A stretch of 64,000 bases of DNA from Lithobates sylvaticus (lineage: Eukaryota > Chordata > Amphibia > Anura > Ranidae). A program made the position numbers and the translations under genes. Below, in pieces: positions 37,632 through 47,406 of the stretch (its first letter is position 1; each line of letters opens with the position of its first letter). Location: positions 601,329,107 to 601,393,106 of the forward strand of contig CM053026.1 in assembly GCA_028564925.1 (NCBI GenBank). Direction: 5' to 3'. The notes beneath the pieces were generated by a model that had not been told where the DNA came from, ran no database searches, and worked only from the letters and a program-made list of their open reading frames with translations.

Positions 37632-37954
37632 TAGCTATACTCTTCAATTGTGGGATTTGCATATTTCTGTTAGGTAGTATGATGTTCACCCAGGGTACCA
37701 TGTCCATATACATATGACAAAAAACACCAAACTCCATCCACCACTCCAGCTTCAATATCATTTTCAAACACTGCTCATTTAGGTGTAACATGTTCCTATA
37801 GAGAGGCTGGCATTGTCAAATTCTTCTTCAGAAAATGTTAGTTGCCTGCCTTGCTATAATACTGATTCAAGAGGAAGTAAACCCTCTCTGAGGGGTTTAC
37901 TTCCTCTTTGTTTCCCTGCAAAGGTAAAGCATAATGGACTACTATGCATCGCAT

Positions 37955-38310
37955 GACCGCTTTCCGACCACCTTACGCAGATTTACTATGGCAGAATGGC
38001 ACGTACAGGCAAACTAACGTACCTGTACGTTGCCCTTTAAGAGGCACTCACATGGCAACGATCACTGCTCCCGATGGCAGGGATCGGTGATCTCTGTCAT
38101 GTCACAAGGCAGAACAGGGAAATGCCTTGTTCACATAGGCCCTTCCCCGTTCTGCGGGTCCGTGACACTATCGCCGGAAGACCGGTGGACATTAAGTCCG
38201 TGGGTCCTGCATGCACAGTCATGCTGTACGCCCGCTACCTCCGCCTATGCCCATTTGCCCACTGCTGCCATTATGCCGACGTATATTGGCATGCATCGGT
38301 CAGCAAGTGG
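37955..38310. mobile_element. Short TTAA-ended element
   Basis: It ends CGGTCAGCAAGTGG followed by TTAA (38311-38314). It begins near ACCGCTTTCCGACCACCTTA with the TTAA lost. The interior is homologous in inverse order to the first 290 bp of the element at 11003 (ATCACTGCTCCCGATGGCAG, CCCATTTGCCCACTGCTGCC). It is a two-ended derivative with most of the middle missing. Confidence 0.65.
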
Positions 38311-38700
38311 TTAAACAGGTCATCACGAGAACTTTTCCAATAAACAAATAAAAGTGAAACTTCTACATGCACAGTAATTTGCCAATTTGATGTCCTTTCA
38401 CCTACCTTCACTTGATTTAACATACACAGAAAATTCAGGGTATGATGATGGTGCAGTCATGTGTTTTGTGAATGGCCAAGCATAGACAAGTGGAGGCTTG
38501 ACAAAAGCGCTGATATCTATCATACCTACACTGCTAAGGTCAGCCAAGGGTAAGTGGAGCTGTACAATTCTGAACTGAAAGAGGTCTTTTAAAGCTATCT
38601 GTAGAAAGCCAGTACTGATTTGATATAATAAACAGCATAGGTAAACTAAAAGGGGTTGATGCATAAAAAAATTATTTTTACAAAAGTAAGGAATAATATC

Positions 38701-39170
38701 CTTAATGGGGTTGAAAAGGTTCGCCGACAATACCGGCCCCCCCAGCCCCCCGTTTTACTTACCTGAACCCGTTTACCTGCTGCGCTCGCCCCGATGTCCT
38801 CTTCACCGCTCAGCCTGGCCGTTGATTGGCTAGAGTGGATGGATTGAAAGCAGCGCAGCCATTGGCTTGTGCTGCTGTGAATCACATCCAATGACGCTGC
38901 GTGCCAGGGGGCGGGGCCGAGTGATACAGTGAGCGGCTATAGCTGCCGGCTGTATCACGGGAGCGCGCCCGCAAGAATTAACCACCATGCGAGAGAGCTC
39001 GCATGAAGGTGGTTAATTCTTGCAGGGAGAATCTGAAACAGCCGCCGAGGGACCCCAGAAGACCAGGTTCGGGGCCACTCTGTGCAAAGCGAGCTGCACA
39101 GGGGAGGTAAGTATAACATGTTTGTTATTTAAAAAAAAATAAAAAATAATTACCTTTACAACCCCTTTAA
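38701..39170. mobile_element. MITE with GGGGTTGTAAAGG ends and central hairpin
   Basis: The right end TTACCTTTACAACCCCTTTA is mirrored by TTAATGGGGTTGAAAAGG at the left. A strong hairpin, AAGAATTAACCACCATGCGA with its complement TTAATTCTTGCAG, lies at about 38972-39024. Ends are related to the families at 8095 and 18985. Confidence 0.65.
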
Positions 39171-40015
39171 TGTTTATATTATGTGTGCAGTGTCGGCTTC
39201 CATTTGTTGCCTTGGGCAAATGTAACATTTGCTAACATTCAATCTTAATGCCGCGTACACACGAAGGGACAATCCCGCGGGATTATCCTCTGGACTGAAG
39301 TCCAGCGGATAATCCCCTCGTGTGTGGGCGCCGGCGGACTTTTTGGCGCCAAAGTACGGCGGACTAAAGTTTGAAGTTTTGTTTTCAAATTATCCGCTGG
39401 ACTTGGCAGTCCAGCGGATAATCCCGCCGTTAGTGGGCAAGTCCGCGGGACTTTTGAAATGAAGGGACTTGCCGCTCATCGGCAAGTCCGTTCATTTAGC
39501 ACGTGACTTCAGGTTACGTAGCTAGCGTAGGCAGTTACTGCCGCCGCGCTAGCTCCGTGACCTGGCATGGATTTAAAGGGACTCCCACGCCGAAAAAACG
39601 GCGTGGGGGTTCCCCCCAAATCCATGTCAGACCCTCATCCGAGCACGCAGCCTGGCAGGCCAGGAAAGGGGTGGGGACGAACGAGCGCCCCCCCCCCTCC
39701 TGAGCCGTACCAGGCCGCGTGCCCTCAACATGGGGGGTGCCCTGGGGAAAGGGGGGCCGTGCGGCCCCCCCACCCCAAAGCACCTTGTCCCCATGTTGAT
39801 GAGGACAAGGGCCTCTTCCCGACAACCCTGGCCGTTGGTTGTCGGGGTCTGCGGGCGGGGGCTTATCGGAATCTGGGAGCCCCCCTTTAATAAGGGGCCC
39901 CCAGATCCCGGCCCCCCACCCTATGTGAATGAGTATGGGGTACGATGTACCCCTACCCATTCACCTAAGGTGTAAAATGTAAAGTACAAAAACACACACA
40001 CTTTTGAAAAAATAT

Positions 40016-40021
40016 TTTATT
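40016..40021 (-). terminator. FB1 left-arm poly(A) signal
   Basis: TTTATT on +, i.e. AATAAA on -, with the mirrored GT-rich tail. It is the counterpart of the signal at 40957. Confidence 0.6.
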
Positions 40022-40336
40022 GCACTGCTCCGGGGGTCTTCTTCCGTCTTGGGGGTCTTCTCGCCGGACTCCTCCGCTCTCTTCTGCTCTTTTACCTAGC
40101 TCTTTCACGAGCGGGGGAAGTCCGGCTACCTTCTTCGTCGTCGCCGCCGTCGTCTGGGGGTCTCGATCCGCCTTCGGGGTCTTCCGGGGGTCTCTTCTGT
40201 TCTTGCGGCGGTCGTCGTCTTCCGCGCCGCCGGCGCCTTGTCCTTCTTCTTGTCCTTGTTCTTGTTCTTCTTCTTCTTCCGATGTTGACCCGACGCTCTC
40301 TCTGCCCGGAATGCCTGTGCCAACTCTGCGCTGAGA

Positions 40337-40501
40337 CTTATATAGGGGAATGGGGACAGGGTCACATGCACATGTCACATGGTGACCCCGCCCCCTTGTG
40401 TTGTCACAGTCCCGGAGGATGCTGGGACTGTGACATCGCAAGGGGGCGGGGTCACCATGTGACATGAACATGTGACCCTGTCCCCCATGTCCCTATATAA
40501 G
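40337..40501. promoter_or_regulatory. FB1 central bidirectional promoter-like core
   Basis: GGGGGCGGGGTCACCA stands at 40442-40457, and its inverse complement at 40380-40395. TATATAAG stands at 40494-40501 on + and at 40337-40344 on -. GC box, spacing and TATA are mirror-symmetric and both point outward. This looks like a two-way RNA polymerase II promoter. Function is inferred from motifs only. Confidence 0.55.
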
Positions 40502-40756
40502 TCCGAGCGCAGAGCGGCACAGGCATTCCAGGCAGAGACAGCGACGGGTCAACATCGGAAGAAGAAGAACAAGAAGAAGAACAAGAAGAAGGACAAGAAG
40601 AAGGAGAAGGCGCCGGCGGCGCGGAAGACGACGACCGCCGCAAGAACAGAAGAGACCCCCGGAAGACCCCCGAAGGCGGATCGAGACCCCCAGACGACGG
40701 CGGCGACGACGAAGAAGGTAGCCGGACTTCCCCCGCTCGGTAAAAGAGCTTGGTAA

Positions 40757-40852
40757 ATGGCGGGGGAGTCCGGCGAGAAGACCCCCAAGACGGAAGAAGA
40801 CCCCCGAAGGCGGATCGAGACCCCCAGACGGCGGCGACGACGAAGAAGGTAG
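40757..40852 (+). CDS. FB1 right-arm small reading frame (31 codons, Arg-rich)
   Basis: This is the first ATG after the expected start of transcription (about 40525). It reads MAGESGEKTPKTEED and ends in a run of eight Arg codons. The ATG lies in a segment that is tandemly duplicated only in the right arm, so the left arm has no equivalent. The longer Lys-rich frame across 40550-40740 would need a start upstream of the TATA box or a non-ATG start. Whether any protein is made is unknown; low-complexity GAAGAA repeats alone can create such frames. Confidence 0.25.
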   Translation: MAGESGEKTPKTEEDPRRRIETPRRRRRRRR

Positions 40853-40956
40853 CCGGACTCCCCCCGCTCGTGAAAGAGCTAGGTAAAAGAGCAGAAGAGA
40901 GCGGAGGAGTCCGGCGAGAAGACCCCCAAGACGGAAGAAGACCCCCGGAGCAGTGC

Positions 40957-40962
40957 AATAAA
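40957..40962 (+). terminator. FB1 right-arm poly(A) signal
   Basis: AATAAA followed 16 bp later by GTGTGTGTGTTTTTG, a textbook cleavage and polyadenylation context. It is about 460 bp downstream of the TATA box. Confidence 0.6.
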
Positions 40963-41693
40963 ATATTTTTTCAAAAGTGTGTGTGTTTTTGTACTTTACA
41001 TTTTACACCTTAGGTGAATGGGTAGGGGTACATCGTACCCCATACTTATTCACATAGGGTGGGGGGCCGGGATCTGGGGGCCCCCTTATTAAATGGGGCT
41101 CCCAGATTCCGATAAGCCCCCGCCCGCAGACCCCGACAACCAACGGCCAGGGTTGTCGGGAAGAGGCCCTTGTCCTCATCAACATGGGGACAAGGTGCTT
41201 TGGGGTGGGGGGGCCGCACGGCCCCCCTTTCCCCAGGGCACCCCCCATGTTGAGGGCACGCGGCCTGGTACGGCTCAGGAGGGGGGGGGCGCTCGTTCGT
41301 CCCCACCCCTTTCCTGGCCTGCCAGGCTGCGTGCTCGGATGAGGGTCTGACTTGGATTTGGGGGGAACCCCCACGCCGTTTTTTCGGCGTGGGGATTCCC
41401 TTTAAATCCATGCCAGCTTGCGGAGCTAGCGCGGCGGCATTTACTGCCTACGCTAGCTACGTAACCTGAAGTTACGTTCGAAATGAACGGACTGCTCCGT
41501 GTGTGGGCAAGTCCGTTCATTTTCAAAAGTCCCGCGGACTTTTGGCCGGCGGATTATCCGCTGGAGAAGTCCGTGCGTGTGTGGGCAAGTCCACACCCTC
41601 GGAAAGTCCAGCGGACCTAGCTGGAAAGTCCCGCGGGATTGTCCGCTGGACTAGGTCCGCCGGCAAAAGTCCCTACGTGTGTACGAGGCATAA

Positions 41694-41957
41694 GAGTAAC
41701 TAGCTTTAAGATCATTCGACCTAAATAGTTAAAGGACATTTAGCCAATAGAGAAAATAGCTTAAAACGATAGGATAAGATGGGGAAATAATATGAGGGAA
41801 ACCTCTGCACTGTGTTCAAAGTTTATGGAGATGCCTGTGCGAATGGCTGAACAAATTGGTGTTTGGGCCTCCAGCTGCAGTGGCAAGTAAAATATTTAGT
41901 AATTGTATTATTACTCTTACACACAATATGAAAATCATAGAGTATAAATTGAATAGG
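41694..41957. other. Intergenic gap between FB1 and the next MITE
   Basis: AT-rich, no gene or paired ends. Confidence 0.3.
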
Positions 41958-42242
41958 TTACTAAAGTCACGAAAATTCTCGTACGACAGAATAAAAAATC
42001 AGAAGTGATGTCATGTGTTGTAGTGTATTTGTATTGTATTTTCGGACGACAACTGTACTGACTAAACAAAAATTGCACAATCTGGTATCGTACGAGGAAA
42101 ATTTTGCGCTTGTCTGATCAAATAATGTCGGATGAACTGTCATGAACGGTTCTTGAAAGCTCTGTACTAACTATCCAATTATCGTACGAGCGCGTCAAAA
42201 TCTGTATTTTTAGTCCGATTTTTGGATCGTGTATATGGGCAT
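41958..42242. mobile_element. MITE fragment with TGGATCGTGTATATGGGCA end
   Basis: The right end TTGGATCGTGTATATGGGCA is of the Harbinger-like MITE type, and TCTCGTACGACAGA / TATCGTACGAG motifs occur inside in both orientations. The left end is lost. Confidence 0.5.
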
Positions 42243-42243
42243 T

Positions 42244-42948
42244 TAATGTGACAGCTTCCTACTCAGGGCTGGTTGTTACTACTCAGACTCTGGTTGCTAG
42301 AGAGCTGGTACTTGCCAGTGTCCTAACAACCAGTGACTCATCCCCGTCCAGCCCATTCAGCTATAGGCTGGAAAATCCAGGGTGACAGGTGAATGTAAAC
42401 AAAGGTGTAAATGGTCTGGGGTCCCCCAAAACTCATATAGTACTCCTTCTCATTACTAAAAAAAAATAATTGGGAAATAAACACATACTGACAATTACTC
42501 TAATAAAAAAAGAATGTCTCACAGTGTAAATCCAACATCAATCACATTGTCCAGCAATGCAGATCCACATCAATCATGAAGAATGGCACCTGCAGACCCA
42601 CCAAAAGAAAAAAACACTGGACTGCTGTAACAATCCACTCCTGTCAATGGCTCCCCGTCCCCACAGCACAATGTAAACAAAGGGGCAAGATTTCCCAGGT
42701 AAGGTCATTGATCAAATATGGTCGTGTCCATATTTGGTTAAAGATGTCACCTGGGCGTCCTCACCCTTTTTTTTCCTTTAGTGTAGGGGTCAGTGAATTT
42801 TTTTTCTTTTGATGGTGCATTGTTCATCATGACTAAGGTGGACAATGTGATAAATGAAATATTTATAGCCAGGTACATTTTTGTTTAATTATAGGGCTTG
42901 CCAAAAACTCTGTGTTTATTTACAATTTTCTTTTTTTTTGTGACTGCC
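42244..42948. other. Intergenic, unassigned
   Basis: Holds an inverted pair around AATATGGTCGTGTCCATATT (about 42715-42735) and A-rich tracts. No gene recognised. Confidence 0.3.
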
Positions 42949-42949
42949 T

Positions 42950-43330
42950 AGGGCTATTGTGCAACCCTTACTTATTCACCTGGGGGTGGTTTCTGGGGTC
43001 CCCGTAATTTAAAGGGGCTTCAAGAGTCTAATAAGTTCCTGCCTGCAGAACCCCACAACCACTGTTTGAGGGGAAGAGGTCATTTTCCTCATCAACATGT
43101 GGACATGAAGCTTTGCCAGGAGTTCCCCTGTTGTCAGAATATGGGCTGTTATGATGCAGAAGGGTGGACACATGCCCATTGCCCCTTTTTCTGACCAGCC
43201 CTCATATAAGGGTCTGTTATTGATTTTGGGGGGGAACCAACAATTATTTTTCTTGTTTTTTGTGTTGGGTTCCCTCTTAAAATCCATACCAGGCCAGAGG
43301 GGGCTGGTATGGAATTTGAGGGATATCCCA
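42950..43330 (+). mobile_element. Decayed half-arm of an FB-type foldback
   Basis: TTATTCACCTGGGGGTGG, AGTCTAATAAGTTCCTGCCT, CATCAACATGTGGACATGAA, CATATAAGGGTCTGTTATTG and AAAATCCATACCAGGCC follow the order of the shared cassette in the right arms of FB1 and FB2, with many substitutions. It is a third, older copy. No second arm is seen nearby. Confidence 0.7.
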
Positions 43331-43336
43331 CAACAT

Positions 43337-43812
43337 TTAAGTGCTTGTAAAGCTTTGTTTTTGTTTTATTAAAATAACAAATATGTTATACTTACCTGCT
43401 CTGTTGAATTTTTTTCCACAGAGAAGGCACGAGTCTCCTCTTCTTGGGTCCCCTGCCGGCGCTCCTAGCTCCTCCTCTCCCACCAATGGCCCCCGTAGCA
43501 AGCCGCTCGCTATGAGGGCACTTGTGCATGCTCTCTCCCAAGCCCTGCTCTGCCCCACCCCTGGATCCCTCCTCATTGGCTCTGATTGACAGCAGCAGGA
43601 GCCAATGGCTTCTGCTGCTGCATCTGAGACAATCAGGGGCGAGACAGCCAAGAGAGCTCTCGCATAGATTACTGGATCAAAATCAGGGCTCAGGTATGTA
43701 TTTAGGGGGGCTGCAGGGGGAGCTGTAAGCAGAAGGTTTTTCACCTTACTGCATAGAATGCAGTAAGGTAATTAAAAAAGAAACAAAAACTTTCTGCCTT
43801 TACAACCACTTT
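43337..43812. mobile_element. MITE, second copy of the GTGATTGTAAAGGC family
   Basis: TAAGTGCTTGTAAAGC at the left, GCCTTTACAACCACTTT at the right, and a subterminal hairpin CTTACTGCATAGAATGCAGTAAG. Compare 8095-8541. The GC-rich centre contains CAATGGC and GATTGACAG words common to both copies. Confidence 0.7.
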
Positions 43813-44223
43813 CTGGTTGGTTAGAATTGAATTTTAGGTAACGTTACATTCACCCAGCAAAAGGCAACAGATAGAAAATGATATTACACACATACAGGTG
43901 ATACTCAAAAAAATTTAATTTTGTGCAAAAGTTCCTTTATTTCACTAATGCAACTTAAAAGGTAATACTAATATATGAGATAGACTCATTACATGCAAAG
44001 CAAGATAGTTCAAGCCGTTATTTGTCATAATTGTGATGATTATGGCTTACAGCTCATGAAAACCCCAAATCCACAATCTCAGAAAATTTGAGTATTGTGA
44101 AAAGGTGCAACATTCCAGGCTCAAAGTGTCCCACTCTAATCAGCTAATTAAGCCATAACACCTGCAAAGGGTTCCTGAGCCTTTAAATGGTCTCTCAGTC
44201 TGGTTCAGTAGGAATCACAATCA

Positions 44224-46134
44224 TGGGAAAGACTGCTGACCTGACAGTTGTGCAGAAAACCATCATTGACGCCCTCCATAAGGAGGGAAAGCCTCAAAAG
44301 GTAATTGCAAAAGAAGTTGGATGTTCCCAAATTGCTGTATCAAAGCATATTAATAAAAAGTTATAAGGAAGGGAAAAGTGTGGAAGAAAAAGGTGCACAA
44401 GCAGCAGGGATGACCGCAGCCTGGAGAGGATTGTCAGGAAAAGGCCATTCAAAAATGTTGGGGACTTTCACAAGGTGTGGACTGAGGCTGAAGTCAGTGC
44501 ATCAAGAGCCACCACACACAGACGGATCCTGGACATGGGCTTCAAATGTCGTATTCCTTTTGTCAAGCCACTCCTGAACAACAGACAACATCAGAAGCGT
44601 CTTACCTGGTCTAAAGAAAAACAGACCTGGTCTGTTGCTCAGTGGTCCAAAGTCCTCTTTTGTGATGAGAGCAAATTTTGCATCTCATTTGGAAACCAAG
44701 GACCCAGAGTATGGAGGAAGAATGGAAGAGGCACAAACTGCAAGATGCTTAACCACTTCAATACAGGGCTTTTAAACACCCTTCCTTACCAGAGCACTTT
44801 TTGCGATTCGGCACTGCGTCGCTTTAACTAACAATTGCGCGGTCGTGCGACGTTACACCCAAACAAAATTGACGTCCTTTTTTTTCCCACAAATAGAGCT
44901 TTCTTTTGGTGGTATTTGATCGCCCCTGCGGTTTTTATTTTTTGCGCTATAAACAAAAGAAGAGCGACAATTTTGAAAAAAAACACAATATTTTTTACTT
45001 TTTGCTATAATAAATATCCCATTTTTTTTTTAAAAAACTATTTTTTTCCTCAGTTTAGGCCGATACGTATTCTTCTACATATTTTTGGTAAAAAAAATCG
45101 CAATAAGCGGTTTGCGCAAAAGTTATAGCGTCTACAAAATAGGGGATAGATTTATTGAATTTTTTTTTTTTTTTTTTTTTTTACTAGTAATGGCGGCGAT
45201 CTGCGATTTTTTTTTTTCGTGACTGCGACATTGCGGCAGACACTTCGGACACTTTTGACACATTTTTGGAACCATTCACATTTACACAGCGATCGTTGCT
45301 ATAAAATTGCAATGATTACTGTGTAAATGTGACTGTCAGGGAAGGGGTTAACACTATAGGGCGCTGGAGGGGTTAATGTGTGTCCCTAATAGAAGTGATT
45401 TTAACTGTAGGGGGAGGGGACTCAAGGGGAGGAGACCGATCATGTGTTCCTCCGTACTGGAATCACATGATCGGTCTCCTCCCCGCTGACAGGACGTGGA
45501 GCTGTGTGTTTACACACACAGCTCCAAGGTCCCGCCCGGTCCCGTTGTTTTAACGGGCAATCGCGGGTGCCCGGCGGACATCGCGGCCGCCGGGCACTCG
45601 CACCGGGTCCCGAGCGATGCCGCGGGCGCGCGCGCCCCCCAGGCGGCCGGGAATCCAAGGACGTCATATGACGCCCACCCAGGATGGTAGATCCACCTTG
45701 TGGGCGTCATATGACTATGGAGCGGTATTGAAGTGGTTAAAGTCCAGTGTAAAATTTCCACAGTCTGTGTTGATTTGGGGAGCCATGTTATCTGCTAGTG
45801 TTGGTCCACTGTGCTTCATTAAGTCCAGGGTCAATGCAGCCGTCTACCAGGAGATTTTGGAGCACTTCATGCTTCCTTCTGCAGACAAGCTCTATGGGGA
45901 TGCTGACTTAATTTTCCAGCAGGACTTGGCACCTGCCACACTGCCAAAAACACCAAAACCGGGTTCAATGACCATGGGATTACTGTGCTTGATTGGCCAG
46001 CAAACTCGCCTGACCTGAACCCCATAGAGAATCTATGGGGCATTGCCAAGAGAAAGATGAGAGACATGAGACCGAACAATGCAGAAGAGCTGAAGGCCAC
46101 TATTGAAGCATACTGGTCTTCCATAACACCTTAG
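44224..46134 (+). pseudogene. Tc1 transposase of element 5, broken and interrupted
   Basis: It begins MGKTADLTVVQKTIIDALHK (HTH). After a frameshift the piece 44475-44752 carries FCDESKFCISFGNQGPRVW with the first catalytic Asp. The TTAA element then interrupts the frame. After it come SVLIWGAMLSASVG, FQQDLAPA and the catalytic Glu region [13 protein letters not shown] near 46015, in frames that differ. The second Asp is retained in FQQD. Confidence 0.85.
44753..45736. mobile_element. Complete 984-bp TTAA-ended element inserted in Tc1 element 5
   Basis: TTAA flanks both ends (44749-44752, 45737-45740). The termini CCACTTCAATAC and GTATTGAAGTGG are a perfect 12-bp inverted repeat. Removing the element and one TTAA restores the Tc1 wording GATGCTTAAAGTCCAG. 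The interior includes a poly-T tract near 45158-45182, hairpins at 45430-45482 and 45497-45527, and a GC-rich right part. There is no coding frame. It is the reference copy for the other TTAA elements in the window. TTAA duplication points to piggyBac or Kolobok. Confidence 0.92.
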
Positions 46135-46499
46135 CAGTGTCACAGGCTGATAGCTTCCATGCCACGCCGCAATGAGGCAGTAATTGCTGCAAAAGGGGCC
46201 CAAACCAAGTACTGAGTACATATGCATGCTTATACTTTTCAGAGGGCCGATATTGTTCTATGTATAATCCTTGGTTTATTGGTTGCATGTAATATTCTAA
46301 TTTTCTGAGATTGTGGATTTGGGGTTTTCATGAGCTGTAAGCCATAATCATCACAATTATGACAAATCATGGCTTGAACTATCTTGCTATGCCTGTAATG
46401 AGTCTATCTCATATATTAGTTTCACCTTTTAAGTTGCATTAGTGAAATAAATGAACTTTTGCCCGATATTCAAATTTTTCGAGTATCACCTGTATTATA

Positions 46500-47098
46500 A
46501 ACATTACAATTATTATTTTTGACTTTCTGTGAATGTTGAGACATTCACAAAGCAATTTTTAATACATAGATCCATAGTATCCTCTCTAATGCTAATTATA
46601 TACTGGTGCCTGGAATTAAGATTTAATTGTAGAGATTTGTGGATCCGTAGACTAACCACCAGTTGGAGCTCTGTATTTAATTCAAACTCAGCAATTTGCA
46701 TTTTACATTGGGCCAGCTTAGCCCAATGTAAGTATGCATATATGATATTTGGCCTCTATGTAAGTGTAAATGACTGCAGTATCCCAAGCTACTATAGTAA
46801 TCGCTATGACTGCCGGGATGCCATGCCTAGCAGCTGCTCCTCTGTCTAGTAACCACAGGGGCTCACCTGCTAGGCACAATCACTATTTAAAGAAAGTCTT
46901 AATTTTTTCTCAATGAATGCAAAGCATTCTCTGATTGGACAGTGTGGAGACCATGATGTGACCCCTCTACTTACCTAGTTCAAAGAAAAAATTCTATGAT
47001 CGTGGCCATGGAATACTACAGTGATTTAGAACTTTCACAAGCCCAATCAGGTAATACAAATGAATACTTACATTGGGTCAAGCTGGCTCAGTGTAGGT
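46500..47098. other. Intergenic with a TTACATTGGGCCAGC inverted pair
   Basis: TTACATTGGGCCAGCTTAGC (about 46703) and TTACATTGGGTCAAGCTGGC (about 47069) delimit a stretch that may be another MITE, though the second copy is in direct rather than clean inverse orientation. No gene. Confidence 0.3.
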
Positions 47099-47281
47099 CA
47101 GTGATCATCAACCCTGTCCTCAGGGCCCACTAACAGGCCAGGTTTGCAAGATAACTGAAATACATCACAGGTGATATCATTTGCTGCTTAGTGATTGCAA
47201 TATTCTAGTGTGCATCTCCCCAAGGTAATACATAAAGCCTGGCCTGTTAGTGGGCCCTGAGGACAGGGTTCATGACCACTG
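47099..47281. mobile_element. 183-bp hAT MITE with perfect 8-bp duplication
   Basis: CAGTGATCATCAACCCTGTC and CAGGGTTCATGACCACTG are inverted ends, and pairing extends over 40 bp (AGGGCCCACTAACAGGCCAG). GTGTAGGT is duplicated on both sides (47091-47098, 47282-47289). Confidence 0.88.
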
Positions 47282-47356
47282 GTGTAGGTATAATAAATAT
47301 ATAATTGCTGCAGTCCAGCTTTAACAAGTGTTAAAATAAGGAAGCTGATTTTTTAA

Positions 47357-47402
47357 CTACTTCCCATCCATAGGATGTACCTGTACATCCTTGGGTCGAA
47401 GT
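47357..47402. repeat. Minimal TTAA-ended palindrome
   Basis: TTAA, then CTACTTCCCATCCATAGGAT, GTACCTGTACATCC and TCGAAGTGG, then TTAT. These are the two outermost ends of the TTAA family and almost nothing between. Confidence 0.5.
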
Positions 47403-47406
47403 GGTT

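Larger units (their letters stand above)
39249..41690. mobile_element. FB1: 2.44-kb foldback element with mirrored mini-genes and Harbinger-like ends
   Basis: TAA flanks both ends (39246-39248, 41691-41693). The termini TGCCGCGTACACACGAAGGG and the inverse of CCTACGTGTGTACGAGGCA match at nearly all positions. The left half pairs with the right half almost throughout, around an axis at about 40419 marked by the hairpin GTCACAGTCCC / GGGACTGTGAC. From the centre outward each arm has a GC box, TATATAAG, a purine-rich Lys/Arg/Glu-coding stretch, AATAAA with a GT-rich tail, then a 380-bp GC-rich cassette shared with FB2. No transposase is present. The ends and TAA fit PIF/Harbinger, so mobilisation in trans is inferred. 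Confidence 0.85.
43895..46492 (+). mobile_element. Tc1/mariner element 5, split by a TTAA element
   Basis: The left end CAGGTGATACTCAAAAAAAT and the right end TTTTTCGAGTATCACCTG are inverted copies between TA dinucleotides (43893-43894, 46493-46494). Subterminal CTTTTAAGTTGCATTAGTGA also mirrors. Without the 984-bp insert the element is about 1.6 kb, full length. The transposase is on + and broken. Confidence 0.92.

Noticed and set aside
39965-40958. Two 168-codon frames on opposite strands in FB1 (Lys/Glu/Gln-rich or Ser-rich)
   Set aside because: They are mirror products of one GAAGAA-rich palindrome, read through TATA and GC-box sequence, and start upstream of the likely transcription start. 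Only the small frames placed after the TATA boxes were kept, at low confidence.
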